Below are positions 11,114 through 23,769 of a stretch of DNA of 64,000 nt, one piece after another. Source of the stretch: Bilabrum cf. latius. Taxonomy: Eukaryota > Bigyra: Bicosoecida > Bigyra > Bicosoecida. A model generated the notes under the pieces. That model was not told the DNA's origin. It saw only the letters and a list, made by a program, of their open reading frames with translations, and did not search any database. The first letter of the stretch is position 1. Each line of letters starts with the position of its first letter. The position numbers and the translations under genes were made by a program. The DNA lies in contig OZ237748.1 in the NCBI GenBank assembly GCA_965178125.1, forward strand, positions 1,153,998 through 1,217,997, read 5' to 3'.

Positions 11114-11626
11114 ATGTCCGCAATGTGCGCTCCCCAGGTGGCTTGGAGTGTTGTTCGCAAGAACACTTGCTTCCTTGTCAAGCGTGATGGCGTGAGCTTC
11201 ACTATCGAGCCTAGGAACGCTTCCGGCAAGCACTCGTACGCTGCCAGCGGCCTCGTGCACGACAGAGCCGTCGGCGCCGAGTTTGTTGCCGCCGATGAGT
11301 CGGAGAGCGGAAAGCCTACCATCGAGGTGCAGACCGTGCCCCGCGGAAAGGCCAACCAGCCCGCCGCAGTGGAGACCGTGGCCCTGGATGCGTCTGGCGA
11401 CGGCAAGGACCTCGTCAAGGCCGTGAACGCCGCCACGTTCGAGACCTACTACAGGCCCGACATGCGCTCGCACATGCTGCGCAGGGTGTACCGCCTCGCC
11501 GACAAGGTGAAGCGCGCCGGGAAGGAGGACAAGGGCGGACGCAGGGCCAGGCACGCCGTGCGCGCTGGGCGGGTGATCCCCCCCTTCGCCGTCTTGCACG
11601 CCAAGAAGGCCGAGACCGAGGAATGA
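11114..11626 (+). CDS. RPL28: Large-subunit ribosomal protein eL28
   Basis: 170 codons from ATG 11114, ending TGA 11,624-11,626, apparently intronless. Start MSAMCAPQVAWSVVRKN and following FLVKRDG...EPRNASGKHSY match the L28e N-terminus (W-x-VVR, FLxKR, EPxN). The block YYRPDMRSHMLRRVYRL matches the conserved YRPDLRxxALRR segment. It is longer than typical animal eL28 (about 137 aa) through a basic C-terminal extension and an internal insert. It is a component of the 60S ribosomal subunit. It has no in-frame TAG and ends in TGA. Codon choice is strongly GC-ending, as expected for a highly expressed gene here. Confidence 0.93.
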   Translation: MSAMCAPQVAWSVVRKNTCFLVKRDGVSFTIEPRNASGKHSYAASGLVHDRAVGAEFVAADESESGKPTIEVQTVPRGKANQPAAVETVALDASGDGKDLVKAVNAATFETYYRPDMRSHMLRRVYRLADKVKRAGKEDKGGRRARHAVRAGRVIPPFAVLHAKKAETEE

Positions 11627-12160
11627 GCACTTTGTATTTAAAGTGTGTGATAGGATTCACTGCAGGGCGTGTGTCTGATCTGTGCGTTGCCGGGGGCTGG
11701 CGGCAGGGCGAGGAGATGGCCAGCGGCTGGGATGCTGCTTTGAGCTTGTCTCCCGCGATGGGCTTGAGATTGCTGTCTCTGGGGATGCATTGAATAGAAA
11801 ACCATGGTACATGCTTGACTTTGTCAGACCTGGAGGACGATCATGCCTCGACCACTCCACGGTACGACCACCTGCGATTTTTAGTAGCTTGAAGTATCTG
11901 TCACCGGGTGCATTTATCCAATCTACTTCAATATGGCAGGTCACACAGCCCACTTTCGAGCTACGAACTTCGTAACCGGCACGCACGCCCCGCGCCTGGG
12001 GCGGTAGCCGAGCAAGGTACAGCCTATCCGGATCCGGATTCCGGATTTAGGGACCGACAAGCCACCCATCCATCTGTGGGCCGCTGCAACACAACCGCGA
12101 CACATCATTCAGCCGTAGCACCTTTTGTTGCGCTGGTCAACACTCTCTGGCACCCGCCCG
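11627..12160. other. Intergenic between convergent eL28 and cadherin-like gene
   Basis: About 530 bp between two convergent 3' ends (TGA 11626 on plus, TGA 12161-12163 on minus). No open coding region, repeat or RNA gene is recognisable. Its likely contents are the two 3' UTRs. Confidence 0.5.
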
Positions 12161-15100
12161 TCACACCTCAATGGCGCCCGCGCTCTGGGCGTCGTCGAAG
12201 CGCTCGTCCTTCTGGTTGGGCGAAGGCTTGCCCCGGCTGCCACTCGTCACAGTGACGTTCACACCCGCCTTGTCCTTGGGCTCCTCGGCCGCGTCCCCGG
12301 CCTTGCGCATCTGCCTCCACAGCACGAAGGCCGCCAGGGCAAGGAGCCCCACGCCGCACACGGCGATGGCCGCGACCAAGCCGGTCGAGAGCCCGTCATC
12401 ACCGTCGCTCGAGGGCCGGTCCAGCAACGCCGCGGCCCTCCCCGCCCCCGACGTCTGCTGGTCGATGGCCACACCGCCAGTGCCGTCCCCCAGCAGGATC
12501 TCGCTGAGAACGGCGTCGGCTTGGATCGACGCGGCCAGGCTCCCGTCCGCCTGCGCACTCGTCACACGGGCCAGGCCGGCGGTCGCCTGCTCCTCGTCCT
12601 CGGCGGTGATGACGATCGTCACGTTGCTGCTAAAGTACACGTCACCCTCGCCGGAAACCTGATCCTGCAGCAGACGCCCCCTCCCGCGCCGCCTGCCCCT
12701 CTTGGACGACCGCACCGTGGCCGAGGTCAGGGGCGGCTCCTCGGCGTCAACTTCTCTGGCGGCCTCGAAGGCCGCTTCCCGGATGACCCTGGCGAGAGCA
12801 CCGGCCTCGTCACAGCCCACGATGTCGCTCGTGTCCAGCATCAGGTCCAGCCGCACCACTGGCTGGGTGCCCGGGATGGTGGCCAGGGGAACCAGGGGGG
12901 CCTCGGGGGTGCCCTCGCACTCCTCCTCCTCGTCCACGTCGGCTGGCACCGCCGCCGGCACCACGGTCAGGGCGACCGCGGCGGCCGCAGAGGTCTGCAG
13001 ACCCCCGTTGGTGCTCGTGTTCCCCACGGCCCCGGCGTCGGTGACGGTGAACTCAACGGACACTTCCGTCTTCAAGCCCTGGAAGCTGCTCCTGGCGCGG
13101 AACCCGACGGCCCGCCCGGCTGCCTCCAGCACATCCAGCGACAGGCCGGGGCTCTGGGCGTCGGTCGAAGTCACCGCGAGCGTGCACGAGTCGTTCGACT
13201 CGGCCGACGACGCAGGCCCCGTCCAGACCCCCTGCACCGAGGCGGGCGCGCCCCCCCCCAGGAACAGCTCGTCCTCGGCGGGCCGGCAGCCCGCGGCGAC
13301 GCGCACGTCCAGCCTGGCCATCGTGTCGTCGTCCACGTCGGTCAGCGAGATGATGGCCGAGTCACCAAGCAGCGCCACGCCGTCGGCGCCGCGCACGTAG
13401 TTCCCCAGCGGAGCCGCCAGGGCGATCTCCAGCAGCGGGGCCTGGTTGACGTGACGGATCGCCACGCCCCTGCCGACGGTTGCGACCGCGGGGGCGCCGC
13501 CGCTCGCGGCGACGGCGCGTGGGCTCGCGTCGTGCAGCGTGGCTACCACCCGCCTCGCGCCCACGGGGATGGCGGAGCCGGCCATAGACCGGAACCCAAG
13601 GCCTCGCAGTGCCTCCAAAACGGTCGCCAGCGAGCCCTCCTCGATGGAGCCCATGCGACCCCCGTCGGTCAGTGTGACGAGTGCGTCCACGTCGGGGTCC
13701 GCCACCACCAGCTGGTCTCCTGCCCTGGCCATCTCAATCGTCACATCGGCGCTGATGTTGCGCCCCGTGTCCTGCGCCCGCACCTGCAGCCCCAGGAAGA
13801 GCGCCACGGGGCCGTCCTGCCCCTCCACGAACACGGCCGACTCGGAATCGACCAGGAGCTCGGGAACCCGGTAGTCCAGCAGTACGTCGATCGTGACGCT
13901 GTCCGAGGCAGACTCTTGGTCGCTCTCGTCCACCTGGCCGCGGCTGCCCGTGTCCTTGATCGTCACATCCAGGTGGCGATCACCCGGAGTCATAAACGCG
14001 GCCGAGCTGTTGAAGGCGAGTCCCTCCAGCGCCGTCTGCAGGTCCATCGGCGACATGCCGGCGGTGATGGCGGTCAGGCCGTCCAGGCCCAGCATCAGGC
14101 CGCCCGCACCCCCCGTCAGGTCCACCAGATGGTCTCCCTGCATGGGATCCTGCAGCTCCACCGCTGCCTCCAGCAGCACGTCGTCCGCGTCCGTGAGCAT
14201 CACACCCCCCAGCAGCTGCAGCGGCATGTGCGCACCCTCGTCATATGTGACCGTTGAGTTCTACAGGGCGATCACGGGCGCCTGGTTGGCCGGGATGATG
14301 GCGATACTCACGTTGAGGGACGTGGACACGCCCGCCACGCTCCCAAAACCGGCATCCGTCAGCGTCAGCGTGACGGTGCGGGTCAGCGAGGCCGAGTAGG
14401 GGGCGTCAGTCCTGAACTGGAACCCGCGCAGCACCTCCGGGATATCGGCCGTGGCGATGCGCTGCGCCGGGTCGCTGGTGGCAGAGTGCCCACCAGACAC
14501 GACGGAAATGCCCGCGCCGGCCTGGCCCGTGGGTGCCCACACGATGGCGTCGCCCTCCACGGGCTGCTGGATGGCCACGTGCACGTCGTAGCTGCGGGTC
14601 TCCTCGGGGTCGGTCACGGTGACGCCGTCAAAGAGCGTGGGGAAGGGTGCGTCCTGCCCCTCGGTGACTGGGGCCGGGGCGGTGCCCGCCTGGATTGAGT
14701 GGCCGTCGTTGACAGGCGTGATGGCCACGCGCTGCACGAAGGTGGACGTGAGGCTTCCCTCCCCCGCACTGTCCGTCACATTGACCTCGATGCTGCGGCC
14801 GTTCTCGTAGACCTCGCTCGTCGTGAAGAAGCTGACGGCCTCGAGTGCTGCCCCCACCGTGGAGATGTCGCCTCTCGGGATGGTTGCAACCGTGTCGTCC
14901 GCCGAGAGCGCGATGCTGGATCCGGTGAACTCCAGCCGGTCCCCCGTCTGCGGGTTCTTGATGCTCACCACAGCCTAGACCTCGTCGCTGTCGGGGTCCC
15001 TCAGGGCGATGCCCGCCAGCAGCTGCGCCGCAGGGGTGCCCTCCGTGTAGGCCACCGGAGTCGTCACGGCGCTGGCATCGATGACGGGGGCGTCGTTCAC

Positions 15101-17230
15101 CTCGACGACCAACACCTTCAGCACGGCGCTCGCCACGGCTCCGTCCGCGTCCGTCGCGTTGATGAGGATGTGACGAGTGGGGCCGCCCGCGGGCCTGTCC
15201 TCCGCCTCGCTGCTGAAGGCGACCGTCCGGAGCGCCGCCTGCGCCGCATCCGCCGCCTGCTCCGCGACCATCGCCATGTGCGAGTCCCCGGACAGCGTGA
15301 CGAGTGCGGTGTCAGCCGAGAGCGCGTCCTCCTCCGCGTGAGGCCCGCTGATGGTCACGTTGATGGCCACATCACTGTCGGGGTCCGTGACGTTGACAGC
15401 CGACAGGATCGGCATAGCTGGCGACCCTTCCCTGTACTCGATGAGATCCTCGGGGACGGCGATGATCGGCACGTCGTTCGTGGGCGTGATGCGGATGGTG
15501 ATGGTGACCAGTGTCTCGAGTCCGTCGTTCTCGTCCCGGGACACGAGCGTGAGGTTCTTGGAGGTCTTCTCCGTGCCAGACCGGAACAGGAGCTTGCCGA
15601 AGTCGCCCTCCACCATGGAGTCCGACTGCGGGCCGAATGTGAAGGTGTGGCCGTCCGCCCCCATGACCCGGTGATCACCCAGGGTGCCGGTGTACACGAG
15701 CTCGTCCTGCTCCTCCGGGTCGTCGATGCTCACCACAAGGGTGGCCTTGCCGCCCTCGGGGTCCACCATGTCGAGCCCCGTCAGGAACGCAACCCCGTCC
15801 GCTCCCTCCGTGTAGGCCACGGGGAGCGTCATGCCGGACGTGTCCAGGACTGGGGGGTCGTTGATGTTCGTGATACTCAGCGTGATCTGCGCCGTCGCCG
15901 ACATGCCCGCGAAGTCGGTCGCCGTGAGAGTGATGGTCTTCGAGGCTGACTCCGTGCCAGACCGGAACGAGAGGCTGTCCACGTCCGCGAGTAGCTCGGG
16001 GGGGAATTGCGGGCCGAAGGTGAAGGTGTGCTTGTCAGTCGCCAGCACCCGCATCACCGCAGCACCCGTCGACCCCGTCCACACGAGCTCGTCCTGCTCC
16101 TCCGCGTCGTCGATGCTCACCACCAGGGTCATGTTCTGGCCCTCTGGGTCCGTGACGTTCAGCCCGGTCAGGATAGCCACTGCGTCTGCTGACTCGGTGT
16201 AGGCCACGGGGAGCGTCAGGCCGGACGTGTCCAGGACTGGGGGGTCGTTGGGCGGACCCACGTTGATGATGATGTCCTCATGAACCACATATTGTGCGAA
16301 AATGTCCGTGAGCGTTATGTGCACGGTGCGGGCCCCCAACTTCTGCCCGGTGGAAGTGAACGTGACCTCTTCGTAGTTCGCAGGTGATCCCATGGTTTGT
16401 TCATTCCGCTGGTGCATTTCTCCAATTGTAGCATTAACCTCAAACACTGCATCGTCCTCCTCGAGTGTCCAACCCGACGCCATCCCGTTTGAGAATTGCA
16501 GCTTGTCCCCCTCCTGGGCGTTGACAATTTCCGCTCGCAGGCTAAGGTACGCTTTTTCACGCGCGACGACGTCGAGCTTCTCCATGATCGGCAGAGGATC
16601 CGTCTCGCCGGGTAGGAAATTTCGGGTCAGGCTCATCCGGGAGGTGTTCAATGCCGGCATGGGGGGCTTCTTTAAGGTCACGTTGACGTTGATCTCCTGA
16701 TATTTCGATCGGTCGTCATGGTCACTGAACTTAACCTGGTACAGGCGCCAAGTGGGCCGCTGCAGCATTTCTTTCAGCCAATATTTACCTCTTTCCAAAT
16801 CAAATTCAGGATGGAGTAGGACTTGAAACCTAGCTAGGTCCTACAGGAAATCATCCTGATTGTCATAGAGACGACTGCTTACAGCCTCAGCAGTCGGATT
16901 ATCGAACAGTGACGAATCGTTGCCTGAAAACTCAATGAGAACCTTCCGCCCACCGAGGAAGGCATCGGGGTACACGGATAGCCTCAGATCTTTCAGCTCG
17001 AAAAGGACCGCTTTTAGCGGCGGCACTTTAGCTTGGGTGCCCTCGGTCTCCACGTGTGTTGGAAACAACGTCGCATTCATGAACGGTCCGTCCGGATTGC
17101 GTTCGGTCGGGTTACCTTGCACCCCCCTGCAGAGAAAAATTCGAGTCAACATGTTAGCTTGCGAGTGGCGGTAGGGTAGGGACCAAGTCTGTGCTCTCCG
17201 CAGGAGGAGGAGGACGGCCTGCTCATGCAC
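12161..17230 (-). CDS. Large cadherin-like repeat membrane protein (5' end incomplete); 3 in-frame UAG
   Basis: One reading frame is open from 17,230 to TGA 12,161-12,163, about 1,690 codons, interrupted only by TAG at 16,841, 14,975 and 14,261. A good acceptor (TTTTTCTCTGCAG) suggests the main exon starts at 17,126 and earlier exons lie upstream. The protein is built of roughly 100-residue repeats with recurring NDPPVLDTSG, VAYTEG and NVTDPD..D segments, the pattern of cadherin-like/dystroglycan-type (CADG) Ig-fold domains. Acidic DxD/DPD pairs suggest calcium binding. A single membrane helix (GLVAAIAVCGVGLLALAAF, about 12,320-12,390) precedes a short charged tail. Predicted: a cell-surface adhesion or matrix protein, type I orientation. 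Several CACTCGTCAC motifs are embedded in coding sequence. The ligand is unknown. Confidence 0.75.
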
Positions 17231-17950
17231 CAGCTGATTGATTCTGCTGGTTTGCCTTCACCAAGACTTAAAGAGGAATCAACAGGAGGCATACGGGGAA
17301 GGGAAAATGGTATACATGTTTATCACGTTTACGCCTGGAAAAGTCCTGCACGACCACGGCTACGAGTATGTCGGGAAGGCGATAGCCAGAATGTCACGAC
17401 CAGGACACGAAAACTGGGCTGCTTGGCCACGATTTGCTCACGAAACGAAGACAAGTGCAGCCCATGCACTTAAAAACACTGATTGTACGAGGTTGCCCGA
17501 TTTGGGTCGCATGCTGCTCGCCTACTAGCTGTTTGTCACTAGCGGCCCGGGGCCACCTGGCGCTAGATCTAGAGCCGGACCGACGGCCGGTTTCGAGGTT
17601 GCGTCGGATTTTGGTTAATTCAGATTTCTTGGTCTGCATTTTCGTGAGCCCTACCGAGTGTTGCAGGGCCTTTCTGCCAACTCAGGAACTGTATTAGTAG
17701 TTTTAACCAATACGTGCGTCCTTGTGTCTGCCATGAATCGCGCAGTTAATCCTCGGTTGCTGCGTTTGGGCGAGGCCCTCCGATGGAGCGGTTGGAGGGG
17801 GCAAGTTCCGCGGCCGATTCGGAGGGACCTGAGACATATCTCGGATACCGTACCTGCAATTCGCTTCAAAGTTGGCTCATTGTTTTGTGAGTGCTTGTTG
17901 CAGGGAATTGAGATGCGCATTTGAGCCTCGTGCCTATCGCCGGACCCGGA
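17231..17950. other. Upstream region of the cadherin-like gene, no gene assigned
   Basis: This stretch should contain the 5' exons and promoter of the minus-strand cadherin-like gene. Only short frames are visible on either strand and none has recognisable protein character. Splice-like motifs occur, but I cannot join them reliably. Confidence 0.35.
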
Positions 17951-18231
17951 GGGGGGGGGGGGGCGGAGCAGGGGAACCGCCCACCCGCGGGCTCGTAGAT
18001 GGGAAGCGATGCCATCGGGTCCCTGAGCGGAGTAGGCGCGCGGGGGGCGGGGGCCGCGTCGGCCGTGGGGCAGGACCCCTTGCTGGCGGGGCTGCGGCTG
18101 CTGCTGATGCTGCGCGAGGGAGGGCGGGCGGGGGCAGGGGCGGGGTTCGTCCCAATCGGCGCACTGGGCAGTGTTGGCGGGGGACATGGCGCACCTGAGC
18201 CACCAGAAGGGGGCAGGGAGTAAACGATGCC

Positions 18232-18885
18232 AGTGGTGCAGGGTGGATGGTGCGTGCGCTGGGCCTGGTGCAGGGCGGATGGTGCGTGCGCTGGGCCTGG
18301 TGCAGGGCGGATGGTGCGTGCGCTGGGCCTGGTGCAGGGCGGATGGTGCGTGCGCTGGGCCTGGTGCAGGGCGGATGGTGCGTGCGCTGGGCCTGGTGCA
18401 GGGCGGATGGTGCGTGCGCTGGGCCTGGTGCAGGGCGGATGGTGCGTGCGCTGGGCCTGGTGCAGGGCGGATGGTGCGTGCGCTGGGCCTGGTGCAGGGC
18501 GGATGGTGCGTGCGCTGGGCCTGGTGCAGGGCGGATGGTGCGTGCGCTGGGCCTGGTGCAGGGCGGATGGTGCGTGCGCTGGGCCTGGTGCAGGGCGGAT
18601 GGTGCGTGCGCTGGGCCTGGTGCAGGGCGGATGGTGCGTGCGCTGGGCCTGGTGCAGGGCGGATGGTGCGTGCGCTGGGCCTGGTGCAGGGCGGATGGTG
18701 CGTGCGCTGGGCCTGGTGCAGGGCGGATGGTGCGTGCGCTGGGCCTGGTGCAGGGCGGATGGTGCGTGCGCTGGGCCTGGTGCAGGGCGGATGGTGCGTG
18801 CGCTGGGCCTGGTGCAGGGCGGATGGTGCGTGCGCTGGGCCTGGTGCAGGGCGGATGGTGCGTGCGCTGGGCCCGGGGCTGCTGG
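18232..18885. repeat. 32-bp minisatellite, about 20 copies
   Basis: A highly uniform head-to-tail array of a 32-bp unit (core ATGGTGCGTGCGCTGGGCCT). Since 32 is not divisible by 3, translation cycles through all frames every three units and stays open on both strands. Protein coding is therefore possible but not supported by flanking homology. GC-skewed unit, near-perfect copies. Confidence 0.9.
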
Positions 18886-18909
18886 GGCAACTGAGGGCAA
18901 CCGAGGTGG

Positions 18910-19705
18910 GCGCGGGGATGGTGGACCGGTGGGGGCTGGAGGCGCTCGGGTGGATCGAGGCTGTGCTGGTGGACCGGCGGGGGCTGGAGGTGCTCGGGTG
19001 GATCGAGGCCGTGCTGGTGGACCGGCGGGGGCTGGAGGCGCTCGGGTGGATCGAGGCCGTGCTGGTGGACCGGTGGGGGCTGGAGGCGCTCGGGTGGATC
19101 GAGGCCGTGCTGGTGGACCGGCGGGGGCTGGAGGCGCTCGGGTGGATCGAGGCCGTGCTGGTGGACCGGTGGGGGCTGGAGGCGCTCGGGTGGATCGAGG
19201 CCGTGCTGGTGGACCGGTGGGGGCTGGAGGCGCTCGGGTGGATCGAGGCCGTGCTGGTGGACCGGTGGGGGCTGGAGGCGCTCGGGTGGATCGAGGCCGT
19301 GCTGGTGGACCGGTGGGGGCTGGAGGCGCTCGGGTGGATCGAGGCCGTGCTGGTGGACCGGCGGGGGCTGGAGGCGCTCGGGTGGATCGACGCCGTGCTG
19401 GTGGACCGGCGGGGGCTGGAGGCGCTCGGGTGGATCGACGCCGTGCTGGTGGACCGGCGGGGGCTGGAGGCGCTCGGGTGGATCGAGGCCGTGCTGGTGG
19501 ACCGGCGGGGGCTGGAGGCGCTCGGGTGGATCGAGGCCGTGCTGGTGGACCGGTGGGGGCTGGAGGCGCTCGGGTGGATCGAGGCTGTGCTGGTGGACCG
19601 GCGGGGGCTTGAGGCGCTCGGGTGGATCGAGGCCGTGCTGGTGGACCGGCGGGGGCTGGAGGCGCTCGGGTGGATCGAGGCCGTGCTGGTGGACCGGGGG
19701 CCCGA
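18910..19705. repeat. 48-bp minisatellite, about 16 copies
   Basis: Tandem 48-bp units directly after the 32-bp array, with unit-to-unit changes mostly at single positions (CGGCGG/CGGTGG, GAGGCC/GACGCC). The period is divisible by 3, so it preserves frame: plus strand gives a 16-residue LEALGWIEAVLVDRRG repeat, minus strand a Pro/Ala/Arg-rich repeat. The plus-strand repeat is the more protein-like, but no start, signal or homologous flank establishes a gene. Confidence 0.88.
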
Positions 19706-19759
19706 GGGCAGGCGGGGAGTAAGGCATGCTCTGGGGCATCACCCCGCACTGATGATGTA

Positions 19760-20760
19760 GCGAGCATTAATATCAAGCTTGTATTGCTACTTTCAAGTGC
19801 TCGGAAGGGGGTATCCTGTTCGGTCACCCAGATTGTGGACAAGAGGATCAGGAACAATGCTGTGTGGAAGTCGGCTCGCCAATGCTGGCGACTACTACGT
19901 CGAACGAGAATACAGAAGAAGAATTACGATCAACCACAATTTGGCTGCAGCTGGATTTTCCAACTTAATATCCCAGCTGACAAGTTCCTGCATGCGTGCA
20001 TGGTGTGCAGTCGATCCATTGGATACGACCTGAAGCGGTGCGGAGGAATCCGCGACAAGACCAAGGCCCTGGGCATTAAGACCAAGAGAACACTCGGTGC
20101 GACCAATGTGTCTCGCTACTTTGATGCAGTATGGTTCATCGAGAACTCCGAGTGGTGCATTATGAGCTCCTGCCAAGGCATTGTCTACGTTCTGGACGCG
20201 GGGACCCTACGAATCATGTACCTACCTTAAGCGTACAAGTGAGGCAAGAAACACCGCAAAAAAGGGGCAGTTGCAAAGGGGCAGTTGCCAAGCAGCTTAT
20301 GAACGGTGCAGCTAGAAGACCCCTGGGGGCAGACAAGCCCAAGAAGCCCCAGTTCATCAGGCGGGCATTCAGGCCGAAGAATGCAACCGGAACCTGGGCA
20401 TAGCGTGTGGCTATTGCGGCCGCAGGCCAATGCAGCAGCTTCAGCGAACAATGTGACGGTGGCCGTGTACGCCGATCACAGGCCTGATCCGCACGTGTAC
20501 AGCGCAGAAGCGGGGGAGGATCGCCCAGTTGTTGCCCTGCACCTGGCAAGGAACCACTGCCAGTGCAGCCCTTTCTTCGCAGAATAGCCTACGGTGCGTC
20601 GAGTCGTAGATCGACTAGCACGGCCAGGCTCGGCCGCATTTGCATGCCATGTAGTCTGTGGAAGGCATGGTCTGGCCATGAACGCCCAGTATAGCCACCT
20701 TAAGGGTTGTTTTGTGCGTGAATGTGAGCTCGTAGGAGCCTAGAAGATATTGATAGCAAT
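19760..20760 (+). other. Possible exons of an unidentified gene downstream of the minisatellites
   Basis: Plus-strand open segments include about 19,800-20,230 (Cys-containing, ends GIVYVLDAGTLRIMYLP then TAA) and about 20,420-20,585 (NNVTVAVYADHRPDPHVYSA...). They look more protein-like than background but are in different frames, so introns or decay are needed to link them. No family recognised. Confidence 0.25.
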
Positions 20761-20982
20761 TTGAACAGTGGCTGGTACAACTTTCACGCGTTTTCAGCCC
20801 TTAACTGGTTACCATTTATCTGATTTTGGCACTTGAGACCTTACATGGCAGGACCCCTGGCACACGGTAGGAGAGGGGTGCGGGTCAGGAATGAATTGCG
20901 CGTATGTGTGCCTTAAATTTGCTCCGGATATACTGAAAATACTATCATGTACAAGTGTTGCATAGACCTGCAACAGGTTTCT

Positions 20983-22662
20983 TTAGTAGTGGGTCTTCTT
21001 ATCTTGGGCATTGCGCACATACTCGAACGCCTCCTCGAACCTGGATCCGATAAGTCCTGCATGGGGCGCATAACACTTTGGCACACCCTCGCAGGTTTCC
21101 GAGTACCAGACAGTACTGCCCGTAGCCTGCTGGCGGAGGTACGCGGCGTTGTGAATTAGCGTCAACATCGAGGGCCCGGGCCACACGTAGGACGAGGCGA
21201 GACTCCAGATGTATGCCCCGCTGTCCATGTCTACGAGAGCAAGATCTCCCGTGCGGTCGCACTCGTCCCCCGTGATGACGAATGCGCATTTCTGGGCCAT
21301 TGCCCGGGTGTTCGAATGCCAACTTCGGGACCCGGAGTTTCTCGTCTCCACCACGTCGCAGTCGTTGCCTACCATCAGAGTGGCCCTGCTATTGCCCCCC
21401 ACCCGGAGCGCCTACCCCATGGCCAGCACCTCATCGTCCCACAGAGTGCGCCCCTTGGCGGCAGGTCGCTTGGCGAGCGCCTTTGGATCGCAGCGATGAA
21501 CTGACCAATAGATGGCTTTCTGCAGCACGCCCGTCTTGCGACCATTGCCGAAGGTCTCGTCGTCGTCGGGACTATCCAGGTCCGCCGATCCCGCAGACCA
21601 CACGATCACACCGCCCTGCTGGTGCAGGACGGCATTCCCGTCCCCCTGCAGACGAAGGGTATCTGCACCCGGGTCCATCAGCGAGGTAGGCACCCGCCAG
21701 ATGTACTGCCCGGAGGCGCTGTCCACGATGGCCAGGTCGCCCTTGGTGTCGCACCCGTCGCCTGTGATGACGAGTGCGCACTTCCCTTCGGTACCCTTGC
21801 CCTTCGTGTTGGTCGCGAACACCGCTTCGCCCTCTCGGTACACCACCAGGTTGCAGTCTCCCTGCATGCGCAGCTCGGCCCCATCGCCCGCCCTCAAGGC
21901 GGCCCCGGCTCGCAGCACCTGCCTCGGAGACAGCACGTCGCCGTCGGTCACTTGGTGGTACGAAGATTGCATTGATCCTGCATCGCAGTGTAGACTGTGC
22001 ACGTCCTCTCGCACCTACAGATCGAAGTGGAACTTCCCTCCCCCCTTCGAGTGGCCCCCGGTGTCGGTGCTCCACAGCAGGTGCGCGCCCTCTTGAAGGA
22101 GAACGGCATTGCCGTCTCCCTAGACCAGAAACGTGTCCACCTCGGGTGTGAAGATAGACGATCGTACCCGCCAGAGGTACTTGCCCGTATCCGTGTCGAT
22201 GATGGCCAGGTCTCCCTGCATGCTACACGATGCATCCGTCAAGACCAGCGCACAGTGCTCGGGAGGCTCCTCCTTTGTATCCCAGTTGCCGGCGATGAAC
22301 AGGTTCTAAGTAGAACCATCTCTAGGTATGACCAGCATGCACTCAGTCGTGAGCCGCACCTCCGTCGAATCCTTGGACAAGGCGTGGGAGGAATGCAGGA
22401 TCTCGCCTCTCCGGAGCCTGTCGCCCTCTGCCGGCTTCCTCGCGGCCAAGGCGCTGACGTCGCAGGAGTCTACGTCACCTTTGTTAAGCTTGGCGTCCAA
22501 TAATTGGATGTCGCGGCTCTGGTGCCTGCTGCTGGCGTGGACCGAGGCCTACGAGAAAGAGCCAGCGCTGCGAAGGTGCTGCTGGCCTGCTGCTCGTCGC
22601 CCGTGCACACTGAGTGGCGAACAGGCGGCGATAGCTACCAGAATAGAAACGATTGATCGCAT
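20983..22662 (-). CDS. Secreted bulb-type (mannose-binding-like) lectin repeat protein; 5 in-frame UAG
   Basis: A single frame from ATG 22662 to TAA 20,983-20,985, exactly 560 codons, with TAG at codons 38, 119, 181, 216 and 417 (22549, 22306, 22120, 22015, 21412) and no other stop. It starts with a signal peptide (MRSIVSILVAIAACSPLS). At least three to four B-lectin-type units follow, each with an LxxQGDGNxV or related strand and a downstream W (LRMQGDCNLVVY; LRLQGDGNAVLH...IVWS), alternating with a conserved CALVITGDGCDTKGDLAIVD/YIWRV unit. The third-position sugar-contact signature (QxDxNxVxY) is partly kept. Predicted: extracellular carbohydrate-binding protein. In the unit around codon 181 the Gln position is occupied by TAG. 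Confidence 0.82.
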
Positions 22663-22756
22663 TCCTGCAGATATGAGGCTGATGCGACCGTTGTATCCCT
22701 TCGCGCTGTTGCAGGGAAGTGCGAGAGTCGGAGAGCAAGGTTGCAATCACTTCTAG

Positions 22757-23300
22757 TTATACCTCATTCTAGTGCACTAAAGTGTACGTAACTATACCGG
22801 TCGAGCTCGGCTCACCCAGACCCCGCCAAAGGGGCTGTCAACAAGAGGGTTGTAAACTAGGGTGTCAACAACTATGTAGTCAAATCATGAGCTATTGTTG
22901 ACACCCCCCCCCTTAAGGCGTGATGGCTTTGGGCACCGGAAATGGCGAATACATATTTGGATTATTCATTAAATGTACGTATATTAATGTCTTAGTCTAG
23001 CTATCAGCTACCTTCTTGCATGAAATACAGAAATACAGAAATACATTGTTGGGTAAAGATTCCATAAACACCCAGATGCACCGTCGCCCCCGAGGGGGTT
23101 TGGGTGATCACCTAGATCCAGAGGAGCCCTAAAAATAAAGGACTACAAGACCCCCGACCCTTTCAGGCCAAAGGCCCCCCGTTCTCAGCCTATGCCGCCG
23201 AGTTCCCATTTTTCGCCATCAGTGTGGTCCCCCACAGGCCCCCAGCCTGTTGCCTTCACAAGGAGAAAGCATACTGCATGTAGAGATAAAATTGTAGCGT
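22757..23300. other. Intergenic, AT-richer, no gene recognised
   Basis: Upstream of the lectin gene. It contains homopolymer C runs, a small triple repeat of AAATACAG (about 23,020-23,045) and no convincing frame. The lectin promoter probably lies at its left end. Confidence 0.4.
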
Positions 23301-23769
23301 TATGAGGTGTATGACCAATCTGCATTGCAGAAAGGTGCTAGTCAATTGCGATACGGCGGAGCTCGTCCTTGTCATCGATCAGCCCCTGCTCCGCTTGCAG
23401 CTTCTAGAGCATCAGCATCACCAATCTGGTTCTCATTTCCTCTAGGTACACACCTGATTCCACCGGTAAGTCAGCACAATCGGGAAAAAGGAGTTGGAGT
23501 TGCCTCGTGCCTCTCGCCGGGCCTGCGCCGGGCGGCAGATCATCCAGGGAGAGCTGCTCTAATGGGCAGGGGAACCGCCTACCCGGTGCGTCTATCGGGC
23601 CCCGCTGTGCTGTGCTGTGCCGTCCTGGGGCTGAGCATGTGCAGGACGCGGGGGTGGACCTGCTGTGGAGGCTGGCCGGGGCGGTAGGGTCGGCGGGGGA
23701 TAGATATCTAGGGGCCATTCTAAACCGACCCGGAGCTTCAATTATCAGCTGCCCCGAACACGTCTCCTT

